From Deinandra increscens subsp. villosa (taxonomy: Eukaryota > Streptophyta > Magnoliopsida > Asterales > Asteraceae): a stretch of DNA of 64,000 nt. The position numbers and the translations under genes were made by a program. The DNA is taken from positions 91,900,030-91,964,029 of the forward strand of contig JBCNJP010000023.1 in assembly GCA_039602395.1 (NCBI GenBank). The letters are read 5' to 3'. The notes beneath the pieces are model-generated. The model saw only the letters and a list, made by a program, of their open reading frames with translations, had not been told where the DNA came from and searched no databases. Of this stretch, positions 11,692 through 22,382 are shown one piece after another. Numbering within the stretch: the first letter of the stretch is position 1; every line of letters starts with the position of its first letter.

Positions 11692-13341
11692 TCATTGGTT
11701 CAAAACCCTCCCCCTCCGGTGGGACCTGGTTAGCCTCTCGGACAACGCGACAAGAATATGCCACGTAGCGTCCCCATCCTCCACGTCATCGTGAAACAGT
11801 AGCGCCTGCCGTACCGTTGGGTCCCACAACCTTTTCTGTATGGACGAAAGATTTGTCGACGCCACGTGGTCAAGAATCCCGGCCAACTTTCCGACGTCTT
11901 TCTCCGCCACTGTGATTGATATCTCCGGCCACGGTACGGCGGAGTCTAACGGCAAACGTATCCCGTCAGCGATGATCACCGGCACGCAGCCCAACGCCGC
12001 CGCCTCGACGAGCCGTGGGCTCCATGGGGCCCACCCGAGTGGACACAAACAGAATACCGAGCGAACGATTTCCGACTGGTAACCGGCGAAACGGTGTCGT
12101 TTCAGGTAAAACCGCCGGTCTTTCCCGAACTTTTGCCATATCTCCGTTCTCACACGTCTAGAACGTAACATTATAACGTAACATTAAATGTTGAATTTTA
12201 AAAAAGAGTCAAAATCAGTCAACGTGTTAAAAAGTCAAAATTGCAAAAGTCAAGATGAATTTATTGTTAGTTTGTTGTTACCTGCTGTAAAATAGGCCGC
12301 TCACGTTTTTGGGGTGGACTTCCATTTTGCCCCTAAAGAACACGAAAATATCCCGACGACCGTTGACCGGCGAATGCGAGAGCGTTGACTCGACTTTCTC
12401 CGGCGAGACGTAGGGCGGGATGACGACGTGGTCAACGTCCTGACATGGATGACGGTGTTTAACGCCGAACGTCTGTAACAGAATCGAGTTTTTCATGAAC
12501 TCCGGAATTCCGTTAGCCACAGCTCGATCCTCCTGCGAACGAAAACGAAGAAAACGATCAGTGATTTACGAATTTTAACAGAATGAAAGGATCTGGAGTT
12601 GTAGATCGGTTAGACGGTTACCATGGCGTGAAAACACGCTCCGTGATCGTGAGAAGCAACGAAGATATGGTCGGATCCGTTGCTCCGGTTCCAGAACGGA
12701 AGCTCCGACGAAATGAGGTCGACGGCGGAGGAAAGAAGCGCACGTGCGTGGCCGATGGCAGGGAAGCCATTAACGGTGCTGAAATTGCAGGATAAGTAGA
12801 CAGGGACGAAGAAGAAATCAGCCTCAGATGGATCTAACGTCCGTACATCGCTGTTCATCAACGCCTTATGTAAAACCACCTCCGATGCGAATAAATGATC
12901 GCTACATCGCGGATTCGATAGCCAATCGGCATTATATTTCGACGGAAGCTCGTATATGTAGATTTTCAAATCGTTCAATAAACCTGCAAAATCGATTAAT
13001 CGAATCGTATCAGGTTATCAACCCTAGGTATTTTTACGTTGCAGATGTTGCAGTTGGAGAAACGAACCGTGATTTTGACGGAGAAATGAAACGCGGTTTG
13101 ATTCAGAGATAACGTTGGATTGAGAGTGAGAAATCAGTTTCGTTCGTAACAAATTCGTGCTAGGTTGATGAAGGCTAACGAATCTCACGAAGAAGAAGAG
13201 CGATATAACAATCCAGATAATCAATTTGAGGTACCGGAATCCATACCTGCTTCGTAACAACTTCATCTTCTTCGTTACGAATCGATACAACTCAGCCGTT
13301 TTCGTTTTCATTTTCATTTTCATTTTCGTTTTCGTTTTCAT
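11692..13341 (-). CDS. IRX7: Exostosin-family glycosyltransferase, IRX7/FRA8 type
   Basis: Four exons on the minus strand: 13341-13038, 12983-12622, 12532-12282, 12157-11692. All introns are GT-AG and phases agree, giving about 460 residues. A short K/R-rich N terminus precedes one membrane segment at about residues 36-54 (IIWIVISLFFFVRF), so this is a type II Golgi protein. The exostosin/GT47 domain starts at about 106 (DLKIYIYELPSKYN) and includes CNFSTVNGFPAIGHAR, WNRSNGSDHIF, FFRGKMEVHPKN and CLCPLGWAPWSPRLVE. These strings match FRA8/IRX7 and its homologue F8H better than IRX10 or GUT1. Family knowledge: these proteins are needed for the reducing-end tetrasaccharide of glucuronoxylan in secondary walls. 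An internal Met at residue 26 is an alternative start. The gene appears intact. Confidence 0.92.
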
Positions 13342-13724
13342 AACTGCGTTCTGGTTTTCAGATTTCTACGAAGAAATAGGGTTGAAAACTTGAAATGTCA
13401 AATGTTGCTGTCGATTTTTGTTGAAGAAAAGTAGATGTGAAGAAAAACTGAAGAAGATGATAATGGCGATAGTGATTGAGCGTTTGTTAGGGGTTAAATT
13501 TTCAGTCGAAAACCAAATTCACACATAATTTATTTAATAATTTATGGAAAAACAGAGGATTTGGTGGAGATGGGTTCTTTTCAAGAAGGGGGAATATTAA
13601 TAAAGTATTTAATGGGATGTTCGTCTTGTTGCAGGTCTAGAGAGAGAGGGGGAAATTTAAAATAAAAAACTAGAGATAGAAAAATAGTAAATGCCTTAAT
13701 TGTCCTTGATAAAAGATGGGTTAA
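13342..13724. other. 5' flank of the IRX7-like gene
   Basis: Upstream region of the minus-strand gene, probably holding its leader and promoter. No gene is visible. GAGAGAGAG occurs at about 13641. Confidence 0.45.
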
Positions 13725-14000
13725 TGTGGTGTAGTGGTAGGAAGCTTGTGTTCTCTACTTGAGACACATGTTCGATTTTTACGGGCAACACTTTGGAAGG
13801 GGCATTGGCGATGAGGGGAGACTTGGGGCTGAAAGGTCACAAGTTCGATCCCTGAGCTCCCAGGTTTTACCACCCGGCCGCTCGTGGAGGTGGATTTTCC
13901 CTGGAATGAGCTCAACTGGTGTAAATAGTCCTCGGGTTTTCCGGGGTATTTGTTGCCGTTAAAAAAAATAAAAAAATAAAAAAAAATAAAAAAAACTTAA
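13725..14000 (+). mobile_element. SINE-like retroelement with A-rich tail
   Basis: TGGTGTAGTGGTAGG near 13729 resembles a tRNA-type pol III A box. GTTCGATCCC near 13850 resembles a B box, and a second weaker one (GTTCGATTTT) is at about 13770. The element ends in an A-rich tail at about 13960-14000. The two B-box-like motifs could mean a dimeric structure. No clear target duplication was found. Confidence 0.5.
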
Positions 14001-14041
14001 ATGCGCATTGATGCGCATTGATGGGGGTCGAAATAACGAGG

Positions 14042-14254
14042 AATGAGTTGGTTTTTAACAATCGTTCGAGACTTATTAACGAGATCTTTGAAGACATTAA
14101 GTATTGGGCTTTTACGTGGGTTAAATTTAGGGGTAAACTTCCGACCTTACAATGGTCGGATTGGTGTATCTTTCCCTTGTAACTTTATTTGTTTCTCTAG
14201 CTTCTTGCTAGAGTTGTTCTTTTAATCTATATCTTTTTTGCTGTTCAAAAAAAA
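14042..14254 (+). mobile_element. 5'-truncated LINE (L1-type) 3' end
   Basis: Frame 14042-14182 encodes 46 residues ending in stop, including EIFEDIKYWAFTWVKFR and LQWSDWCIFPL. This is the characteristic C terminus of plant L1-type ORF2. A 3' untranslated tail and an A-run (about 14246-14254) follow. Everything upstream of the last 46 codons is missing, the usual result of 5' truncation during LINE insertion. Confidence 0.75.
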
Positions 14255-14633
14255 AGTTGGGGTAAAATGGGAAAAAGAAATGGGATGGAAATTGAACAAA
14301 CCAAGAAAGTGGAGTCTGAAAAGTAGTTTAAAAACAGCTGGTTTTGCTGTTTATAATTAAAATAACTGGATTTGTACTTGAGTAGCATGTTTGTATTATT
14401 TATATGAAAAATTGTTAAAATATTTTAGTTCAAAAAGTTAAGAAAATAAAATTTGATTTTCTTAAGGCTATTGGTAATGGGGTGTTTTTGGGCTCCATAA
14501 CGTCTCATATATGGAGCCTAAAAACGCCCCATATAACGCCCCGCCCCACTACGCTGAGGCGTTATGGACCCCAAAAACGCGAGGGGCGTCAGGGACAAAA
14601 CGCCGGAGAAGGGATGAATGTTTCGAGATATAG

Positions 14634-14759
14634 TGTTAGGATTGAATTCCTTGCCCTTCTCATTAATCACAACGAATATATATAGTTACAATAGTTACAG
14701 TGAATACCCCTCAACTATAGACATTTACAGAATATGAGTATATATAATCTAGTCTAATA
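14634..14759 (-). repeat. 3' LTR of the copia element
   Basis: This 126-bp sequence is identical to 19205-19330. Plus-strand ends are TGTTAGGATT...TCTAATA, so on the element's own strand it runs TA...CA. TATAG (14629-14633) precedes it as the target duplication. The G-rich polypurine stretch TGAGGGGGT lies just inside, about 14762-14770 on the minus strand. Confidence 0.9.
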
Positions 14760-14771
14760 TACCCCCTCAGT

Positions 14772-17700
14772 CTAAGGCGGAGGATTGCGAAGGCTAAGAC
14801 TGTCACGAAAGTCTTCGAACAGAGCGCGAGGTAAACCCTTCGTGAATATATCAGCAAATTGGTAACGAGACGGCACATGGAGCACACGAACAAGACCTTG
14901 GTGGACCTTCTCCCGAACAAAGTGTAGATCTATTTCAATATGTTTAGTCCTTTGGTGTTGAATCGGGTTCTCGGACATAAAGATGGCACTAACGTTGTCA
15001 CAGTATACAATGGACGTACGAGAGGGAGGACGGCCCAATTCAAGCAAAAGGTTGCGCAACCAACAAATTTCGGCAACCACGTGAGCCACACCACGATACT
15101 CTGCTTCGGCACTTGACCGTGAAATAGTGGTCTGACGCTTAGAAGACCACGAGACAAGACTGTCGCCAAAAAATACACAATAACCCGGCGTGGAGCGCCG
15201 AGTATCTGGGCACCCAGCCCAATCCGCATCAGTGTAGGAGACAAGGCTGCTATCCGAAGTACCCCGCATCACCAGTCCCATGTGTAAAGTACCTTTAACG
15301 TACCGAAGGATGCGTTTCAATGCATTCAGATGACCGACACGGGGATCATGCATGTGCATGCAGACCTGCTGAACAGCGTATGAGATATCCGGCCTTGTAA
15401 AGGTGAGATATTGAAGAGCCCCGGCTAAGCTTCTAAAATGTGTCGGATCATCAACTGGGGCACCTGCATCCGATCCCAACTTGCCATTAGTATCAACAGG
15501 TGTGGCACAAGAATTGCAGCTGGTCATATTAGCTCGTTCAAGAATCTCCTTTGCGTATTTAGTCTGCTGAAGGAATAAAGTATTTGTTGTACGTTGCACG
15601 GACACCCCCAGAAAATAGGATAAAGGGCCTAAATCTTTCATGGCAAACTCATGGGACAAGTGCTTCATAATCCGTTCTCTTAGTTGCGGTGAAGAGGTAG
15701 TGAGGATAATGTCGTCGACATAGAGAAGCAGGTAAGCGGTCTCGCTGCCGTGTCGATATACAAATAAGGAGTGATCACACTGACTGTGATGAAAGCCAAT
15801 GGTGGAGACAAAATCTGTAAAACGTTGATACCAGGCTCTCGGCGCCTGTTTGAGCCCATATAAGGATTTCCTTAGCAGACACACATGGTTAGGATAATCC
15901 GGATGTTTGAACCCCATAGGCTGATGCATGTAGACAGTTTCTGATAAATGCCCATGAAGGAAAGCATTCTTCACATCTAACTGATTAATCTCCCACCTGT
16001 TGCATAATGCAATACTCAAGACCGTGCGAATGGTGGCCGGCTTAACAACCGGGCTAAAAGTATCATGGCAGTCTATTCCCACCTGTTGAGACCTGCCATC
16101 ACAAACAAGACGAGCTTTGTATCGCTCTAAATCACCGTTAGCCTTAAATTTGTGTTTAAACAGCCAAATACATCGAACAATATTCATGGCCGATGTGCGA
16201 GGAACTAGCTCCCACGTCTTATTGTCGATAAGAGCAGTAAACTCATCAAGCATCGCTTGACGCCACGTAGGGTTGGCTAGGGCTTCAGAGGGGTTTTTAG
16301 GAAGGGGGACGAGAGATGTGGAGGCATGAAGATTGAAAGGGAGCTTGGGTTTAGTTATCCCAGACATGCTGCGAGTGCGAATAGTGCGAGGTGGGGGAGG
16401 AGGAGGCGGGGGCGGGGGTGTGGAACCCGGGGCAGAAGGTGATGGGCTTGGAGATGCAGTGGGATGGTGATTAGGATGGTTGGGTGAGGCCGAAGGTGAG
16501 TGGGCCGCAGGGCTGGTGGGCTGTGAAGGTGAGTGGGGCGTGGGGCTGGTGGGCTGCGAAGGCGGCCCAGAAGAGTGAGAGGGGGAGTTTGGTCCACTAG
16601 TCATAGTGTGGGCCGGCATTGTAGAAGGAGCCGGCGTAGGAGAGGACCAGAAAAGTGGATGCCGGTCCGAGTCGAGGGACGGAGGGGCAGGGGGGGTAGT
16701 GGTGTGGTTCGAAAAAGGGAAAACATTCTCGTCAAAAATCACGTGACGAGATATAATGATACGCTTTGTGGAGATGTCATAGCATTTGTATCCACGATGA
16801 TTGGTAGGGTAACCAAGGAAAACACATGGAAGGGAGCGCGGCTGAAGTTTGTTGATTGTGGTGGCGGGGATGAGGGGATAGCAGAGGCACCCAAATACTC
16901 GGAGATGAGAGTAGGTTGGGTGTTTGTGGTAAAGAAGAGAAGTGGGTGTTTGGAAGGATTTGGTTTTAGAAGGTAGAATATTGAGAAGATAAGTGGCATG
17001 TTGAAGAGCATGATGCCAGAAATAGGCTGGGAGATGAGCGTGAGTTAGGAGGGTACGGATGAGGTTATTAATGGAGCGAAGTTTACGTTCGGATTTTCCG
17101 TTTTGCGAAGATGTGTGGGGGCAGGAGAAACGGAACTGCATCCCATGGTCGGAGCAGAATTTGTGGAAGGCATTGTTGTTGTATTCAGTGCCATTGTCAC
17201 ACTGAAGGGACTTTATGTGTGCAAGAAATTGAGTTTTAATGAGATTATAGAAGTGAGAGAAGATGGTAAAGACAGACGATTTTTGAGCTAGCGGGTAGGT
17301 CCATAGATAATTAGTGTAATCATCAAGAAAAATAATGTAATATTTATGACCCCCCGCACTTTGGATAGGTGATGTCCAAAGGTCACTGTGTATAATGTCA
17401 AAAGGTGCAAATGTGGTTGTAACAGAATCATAAAAAGGCAATTTGACTTGTTTGCTACGAACACACGAATCACACAATGATTTATTCAAAATATTCAATA
17501 CATTGATTTGTTTATTTTTAGACAAAACATTCAACAAATTCGCTCCAGGGTGACCTAAACGGAGATGCCAAATGTCTTGAGATAAAGCAGCAAAGGTAGA
17601 AGGTAAAGACTTGAAAAGCTGAGGATGAAGGGGGTAAAGCTCTCCGGTGCTGTTACATCGGAGGATAGGCGTCCGCGTCCGGTAATCCTTCAAAAGAAAA

Positions 17701-19064
17701 CCAAATGCGTCAAATTCAATTGAAATATTGTTATCACGAGTTAAACGCCTAACAGAAAGAAGGTTCTTGATTATGTGAGGGGAAAAAAGAATGTTTTTAA
17801 GGGTTAAGGGAGGTAGGGGAGGGTGAAGGGTGGCATGGCCAGTGCCGTTAATGGGAATAGTGGCGCCATTACCGACAACGATGTAGTTCGACCTGCTATT
17901 ATTGATATAAGAGGGGATAGTACCTGCATTGTGAGCCATGTGATGAGTCGCCCCGGTGTCCATGTACCAATTGTTATCCTGTGGCATGGTGGTAGTATGC
18001 GGACCCTGTGGCAAGTACGTAGGAGAATTATGAGGGTCATATGCATGTGAAGTATAGTATACCTGAGGTGCTGGTCCAAGTATCCCGGCACCATTGGGAG
18101 GGTGGCCACGACCATAAGAGGGTCGAGATGTGGCAGCGGTCGGATGTGGGCACGGTGGCGGTGTCGGACATAATTGCCATGAGTAGCCAGGAGGTGCAGC
18201 ACCAATAGGGTAGGCAGGAGAGTTGGTGAATCCACGACCACGTCCGCGGGACGTATTTCGGTTTCGGGAGTTGTAGGAGCGGCCACCGCCGCCTCCCCCA
18301 CGGTTTCGTGAGGAGGTTCTGCCGTACCCCCTGCCTTCGAGAGACGCCGAGCCAGATAGAGATGGGGGCTGAGGGGCCGGTTCGGTAGAAGCAACAGATC
18401 CGGCGACGAGGGCAGTAGGGTTGGTTACGGTTTGGCGAGCCTTCCTTGATTCTTCAAGAATCAACTTTGAGCGAGCTTCAAAAAAATCAGGCAAGGGATT
18501 GCTTTGTTGGATAAGCATCGCTACCCCATCAAACTGTTCCGTCAGTCCAGAAATCATCTGCAGCACCATCCGTTGATTAGACACAGGAGCATCAACGTTG
18601 GCCAATTGATCAGCGAGTTCTTTCAGAGCCTGACAGTAGGAGGAGACGTCAGGGAAAGTATCCAGTTTGGTTGTAACAAACTGGTGTTCCAACTGGAGAG
18701 CCCGTGAGTGGGCGTTGTCACCGAAAACCTCCTTGAGGGTTTTCCATGCAGAACAGGCAGTAGCACCGTTTTTGAGAACGGTGGAGAGGAGTTCTTGAGA
18801 TATGGTACTATAAATCCACTGGAGAACGACAGCATCGATGCGTTTCCAGAGTGTTTGATCAACGGCAACCGCCTTTCCGGTAGAGCTTTCGGCGGCGGCT
18901 TTGGGAGGCTCCGACGACTCAAGATGATCATAGCAATCGTATGCTTGGCAGTGAATCTTAAACAGTTGCGACCACTGATTGTATTTTCCGGATTTGGTTT
19001 CAAGAGGGATGGGGATATAATTCTTGATGTTAGTAACCGTGAGGGCGGGGTGGATGCTAGTCAT
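14772..19064 (-). CDS. Copia gag-pol polyprotein (GAG, PR, IN, RT, RNase H)
   Basis: A 1430-residue open frame with no internal stop. Order: UBN2-type GAG (about 10-210); a Gly/Arg-rich segment (about 240-280); aspartic protease with DTGA at residue 369; GAG-pre-integrase His/Cys finger (WHLRLGHPG...CDSC, about 495-540); integrase core (HSDLW, QCDNGTEYN, QNGKSERK, about 555-720); a Pro/Ser/His-rich linker; reverse transcriptase with YVDD at 1115-1118; RNase H (YTDADWAGCPDTRRSTPGY, SSAEAEYRG) near the end. This is the copia order, IN before RT. I see no CCHC zinc knuckle in GAG; the RGRGRG region may bind nucleic acid instead. The element could still be autonomous. Confidence 0.95.
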   Translation of the reverse strand: MTSIHPALTVTNIKNYIPIPLETKSGKYNQWSQLFKIHCQAYDCYDHLESSEPPKAAAESSTGKAVAVDQTLWKRIDAVVLQWIYSTISQELLSTVLKNGATACSAWKTLKEVFGDNAHSRALQLEHQFVTTKLDTFPDVSSYCQALKELADQLANVDAPVSNQRMVLQMISGLTEQFDGVAMLIQQSNPLPDFFEARSKLILEESRKARQTVTNPTALVAGSVASTEPAPQPPSLSGSASLEGRGYGRTSSRNRGGGGGGRSYNSRNRNTSRGRGRGFTNSPAYPIGAAPPGYSWQLCPTPPPCPHPTAATSRPSYGRGHPPNGAGILGPAPQVYYTSHAYDPHNSPTYLPQGPHTTTMPQDNNWYMDTGATHHMAHNAGTIPSYINNSRSNYIVVGNGATIPINGTGHATLHPPLPPLTLKNILFSPHIIKNLLSVRRLTRDNNISIEFDAFGFLLKDYRTRTPILRCNSTGELYPLHPQLFKSLPSTFAALSQDIWHLRLGHPGANLLNVLSKNKQINVLNILNKSLCDSCVRSKQVKLPFYDSVTTTFAPFDIIHSDLWTSPIQSAGGHKYYIIFLDDYTNYLWTYPLAQKSSVFTIFSHFYNLIKTQFLAHIKSLQCDNGTEYNNNAFHKFCSDHGMQFRFSCPHTSSQNGKSERKLRSINNLIRTLLTHAHLPAYFWHHALQHATYLLNILPSKTKSFQTPTSLLYHKHPTYSHLRVFGCLCYPLIPATTINKLQPRSLPCVFLGYPTNHRGYKCYDISTKRIIISRHVIFDENVFPFSNHTTTPPAPPSLDSDRHPLFWSSPTPAPSTMPAHTMTSGPNSPSHSSGPPSQPTSPTPHSPSQPTSPAAHSPSASPNHPNHHPTASPSPSPSAPGSTPPPPPPPPPPRTIRTRSMSGITKPKLPFNLHASTSLVPLPKNPSEALANPTWRQAMLDEFTALIDNKTWELVPRTSAMNIVRCIWLFKHKFKANGDLERYKARLVCDGRSQQVGIDCHDTFSPVVKPATIRTVLSIALCNRWEINQLDVKNAFLHGHLSETVYMHQPMGFKHPDYPNHVCLLRKSLYGLKQAPRAWYQRFTDFVSTIGFHHSQCDHSLFVYRHGSETAYLLLYVDDIILTTSSPQLRERIMKHLSHEFAMKDLGPLSYFLGVSVQRTTNTLFLQQTKYAKEILERANMTSCNSCATPVDTNGKLGSDAGAPVDDPTHFRSLAGALQYLTFTRPDISYAVQQVCMHMHDPRVGHLNALKRILRYVKGTLHMGLVMRGTSDSSLVSYTDADWAGCPDTRRSTPGYCVFFGDSLVSWSSKRQTTISRSSAEAEYRGVAHVVAEICWLRNLLLELGRPPSRTSIVYCDNVSAIFMSENPIQHQRTKHIEIDLHFVREKVHQGLVRVLHVPSRYQFADIFTKGLPRALFEDFRDSLSLRNPPP

Positions 19065-19204
19065 GGCGACGGAAGGAGTTGAGGAGGGGAGAAGAATGAA
19101 GGGTTACGGTGGTGGGAGAGAAGGCAGCCGACGGCTGAGGGGGGGAGTTAGGTTTGGGTCGAAAAATTTGAGAGAGAGAGGATCGTAGGGTTAGGATGAT
19201 ACCA

Positions 19205-19330
19205 TGTTAGGATTGAATTCCTTGCCCTTCTCATTAATCACAACGAATATATATAGTTACAATAGTTACAGTGAATACCCCTCAACTATAGACATTTACA
19301 GAATATGAGTATATATAATCTAGTCTAATA
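19205..19330 (-). repeat. 5' LTR of the copia element
   Basis: 126 bp, identical to 14634-14759. It is followed on the plus strand by TATAG (19331-19335), which matches the sequence before the other LTR. The adjoining primer binding site lies just below 19205. Confidence 0.9.
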
Positions 19331-19481
19331 TATAGCCATTGAACGGCTATATCAACGGTAATTTTTTTTTAATTTTCAATTTTTTTAAATTAACTCTCAA
19401 AATATATATATATCTCCCCACATTTTATAAACTACATACTCTCATTCTCTCTCAATTCACTCCCCTACATTTAAAAAAAAA

Positions 19482-20808
19482 ATGGGTTCTCCCTCTTCCG
19501 CCACTCGACTCGGTTTGTTCGACGATGAAGAAGACGAGGTTGTTTCCGCCGCACTTTAACTTTTTGACATGCCGGTACCACGCCCGGTTATCAAGCGGAG
19601 ACATCTTGAACGTGATCGTAACGCGGCCAACAAAAATTTGATAAGAGACTATTTTGGCCCAACACCGCTCTACTCCGATGAGACGTTCAAAACACGATTT
19701 CGAATAACCAAACGGTTATTTTTGTGTATAGCTAAAGATTTGGAGGAGCATTCACCGTATTTTAGACAACGGTACGACGCTACTGGAAAACTTGGGTTCA
19801 CTTCCATTCAAAAGTGTACGTCGGCGATAAAAATTCTTGCGTTCGGCAACACTACGAATATCAGCGATGAGTATTTGAAGATGGCCGAGAAGACAACGAG
19901 AGATACCGTTGTAGAATTTTGCAAAGGGCTTGCCGACTTGAACACGACGCGGTATTTGAGAAAACCAACTTGGAACGACATGCAAAATCTATACGATCGC
20001 CATGAAGAAGTTCATGGTTTACCCAGCATGATTGGAAGTATAGATTGCATGCATTGGACTTGGGATAATTGTCCAACCGAATGACGAGGACATCACACGA
20101 GGGGTGATCTGAAAGGTCCAACGGCTATTTTGCAAGTCGTTTGCTCAAACGATCGTTGGATTTGGTACGCCAAATGTGGTGTCGCGAGGTCCATTAATGA
20201 CATCAACGTCTTGGAAGGTTCTTCTGTGATCGAGGATTATATATCCGATAAGATGGTGAAGGTCGGGTTTTACGCGAATGGAACCTACTACCCACATGGA
20301 TATGTTTTGGGTGACGGGATATATCCGGAGTATTCGATGATTGTGAAGGCCTTCAAAGACCCAATTGATGAGAAGCGACGATATTTCAAGACGGTTCAAG
20401 AGGCGGCTCGGAAGGACGTTGAGTGTTGTTTTGGAAATCTAAAAAAAATGACACTTTTTAAAAATCCTTGTCGATTGTGGACGAAGGATAAGATGGAGGA
20501 TTACATGCGCGCAATTATCCTATTGCACAACATGAACAAAGAGGATAAAGTATGCGATATGTGCCGACTTTCGACCCGAACACATCCAAGGGATGCCACC
20601 TGCGACGCAAGAGAAGAGACTTCAAAACTACGCGATGTTGCGTTCAAAAGAGATACATAACTCTCTAAAAGCCGATTTGGTTGAACACACTTGGACGTTT
20701 AGGCCATTTGATTACGTGCCCCCACCCCCACCGGTTGTGCAACAAGAAGAAGAGGGTGACGATGAAGAAAATGAAGAAGACTACGACGACGTGCAATCCG
20801 ATGATTAG
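19482..20808 (+). pseudogene. Harbinger (Plant_tran) transposase, nonsense and frameshift mutations
   Basis: It starts MGSPSSATRL at 19482, aligned with the minus-strand copy, and is broken three times. A TAA stops it at about 19557, a TGA at 20082-20084 replaces a Trp codon after DNCPTE, and a frameshift at about 20540-20595 separates the acidic tail (EEEGDDEENEEDYDD). The DDE positions are recognisable: D in GSIDCMHW, D in INDINVLEG, E in KDVECCFG. Unlike the first copy it keeps the RWIWYAKCGVARS stretch before the second D. No intron is seen between FCKGLADLN and TTRYLRKP, whereas the first copy has one there. Confidence 0.85.
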
Positions 20809-21269
20809 TTGTACTTTTTTTTAAGTAGTTGTAATTTTTAGTTTAATTAGTTTGTAACCTTTTTTTTTAAGTAGTTGTATGTTTTATTTTAATTAAGTTG
20901 TAATATTTTTTTTTTAGTTTTAATATTTATGAAAGTAGTTTTTTTTTAAAAAAAAGTAAAAAAAAATAAATATTAAGTAATGATGGTGGGGCTTTATGGG
21001 GATTTATCCACTACACCATAAAGCCCCTTACCCAGTCAGCGTCCACATGGCGCATAATGCCCCTTGTGGGGCTTTATAAGGCTTTAACCATTACACTTAA
21101 GGATGATAATTTTGTTAAATGGCAAAAGGCAAATTTAATTAAAAAATCTAGCAAGTAGCGACCTAAAGAAGACAAGAGATTATATTACAAAAATAAGTAG
21201 TTCAAGTTTTCCATCTTAGACCAATTTATAAATCATATGTCTTTGCCCGATAGGATATTTGACCCACAC

Positions 21270-21700
21270 AAAAGTTGTTAGATTTGATCTGCTTGACAAT
21301 TCTTCTTGGACATGTATTTATATTCTCGAAAAAATCTTGATTTCTCGTCTTTCATATCAACAAAAAACATTCGGAGATGATTGTTAGAGTTAATTTCTTC
21401 ACTAGTGTAGGCAGATAGCCATCCGAAGAAGCTTGGTATAGCAAAAGTTTGACCAAGATGACAGAAGTGGGTATGATGCTGTACCAATCCATTATTGAGT
21501 CCCACACTTCTTTTGCCATGGAAAAGAATAGAAATAGGTGATCCATTGATTCCGCGCACAAGAAACACCACGCGCACGAGTTGTGTGATAGCTAAATTGC
21601 ATTTTTAACTGGTTCTTCTCGTATTGCAATCTTGTTTATGGGTGCTCTCCATGTGAAGATTCCTACCTGCTCTGGAACCCACGAAAACGAATGTGATTAT
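21270..21700 (-). mobile_element. LINE remnant, zf-RVT region
   Basis: Minus-strand translation gives WVPEQVGIFTWRAPINK, then CAWCFLCAESMDHLF and AKEVWDSIMDW. This is the pattern of the Zn-binding zf-RVT domain at the end of L1-type reverse transcriptases. Stops and frameshifts interrupt it. No reverse transcriptase core or poly-A tail could be defined. Confidence 0.6.
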
Positions 21701-22297
21701 AAATAAAGTTTCCTACCATCCGACACAAGTTGTGTGATAGTTGAATTCCCCTCTTAACCACTTCTTAACTAGTCGTATATGCTTCGCGGTAGTCTCTGAA
21801 ACTTTAGCTCAATGGTACTACCCCATGTTTTCTTACCGACTAACATATGGTTTCTAGAGCTTCGCATTTTATTCAATACTAGGCGTTGTAAATTTGTTCT
21901 TTAAGACTAGAAGTGATCTGTGTTGTAATGGTGCTTGATAGACAATGATGTTTGACCCTCTTAATGTTCCTGGTTTTGCCCTGGTACTCAAGATGGCGGT
22001 GTTGGGTTATATCGGTTTCCTGCAACACAACCGAGTTTGCAGCCACAATGTTATACAACTTATGAGCCTGAAAATGTTACATAGTGTTGGTTTTTCATTG
22101 GGGTATTAATACATGTTGTTATTATATGGAAATATTGCATGAAATAATCCCAACTTTTCCCCGTTCGCAAATAATAATCTCACCTTCCGAAATTGCAAGG
22201 GGCAGTCTCACCTTGTCATTATTTTGCAACGAACAGTCCCTCCGTTAAAAAAATTTAACGCCGTCAAATACTGATGACGTGTAGTTCGATGTGTACT
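21700..22297. other. Intergenic DNA, probably LINE-derived at left
   Basis: No intact gene. TGCTTCGCGGTAGTC at about 21780 belongs to a motif family seen again near 23157, 31490 and 31605. Confidence 0.35.
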
Positions 22298-22382
22298 CCG
22301 GCGACCTGTGATTTTTCCGGCGACCTGCGTTTTTTCCGGCGACCTGCGATTTTTCCGGCGACCTGCGATTTTTCCGGCGAAC
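22298..22382 (+). repeat. Short tandem repeat, 19-bp unit
   Basis: The unit CCGGCGACCTGCGATTTTT is repeated four to five times head to tail with one or two changes per copy. It contains CCGGCGA, as do nearby stretches. It is not coding. Confidence 0.9.

Larger units (their letters stand above)
14634..19330 (-). mobile_element. Ty1/copia LTR retrotransposon, apparently complete
   Basis: The element is about 4.7 kb with identical 126-bp LTRs, a 5-bp target duplication TATAG (14629-14633, 19331-19335), and a primer binding site TGGTATCA directly inside the 5' LTR (minus strand from 19204; it fits initiator Met-tRNA for eight bases). It also has a polypurine tract and one uninterrupted 1430-residue polyprotein frame. 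Identical LTRs point to a very recent insertion. It lies inside the second Harbinger element. Confidence 0.93.
14466..21097 (+). mobile_element. PIF/Harbinger DNA transposon split by a nested copia element
   Basis: The left end (TTAAGGCTATTGGTAATGGGG, about 14462) and the right end (ATGGTTAAAGCC-like when reversed, ending ACACTTAA at 21100) are diverged inverted repeats flanked by TAA. Removing the copia insertion (14634-19330) leaves an element of about 1.95 kb. It is laid out like the Harbinger at 8945-11023: terminal region with GCCCCATATAACGCC motifs, then a palindrome AGCCATTGAACGGCT, then the transposase. This one is on the plus strand, opposite to the first. Confidence 0.75.

Noticed and set aside
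3073..13341. A cell-wall gene cluster (XTH and IRX7)
   Set aside because: Only two wall genes, 6.6 kb apart on opposite strands with transposons between; chance proximity is the simpler reading.
16533..16976. Plus-strand frame inside the copia element
   Set aside because: Antisense shadow of the Pro/Ser-rich linker between integrase and reverse transcriptase.
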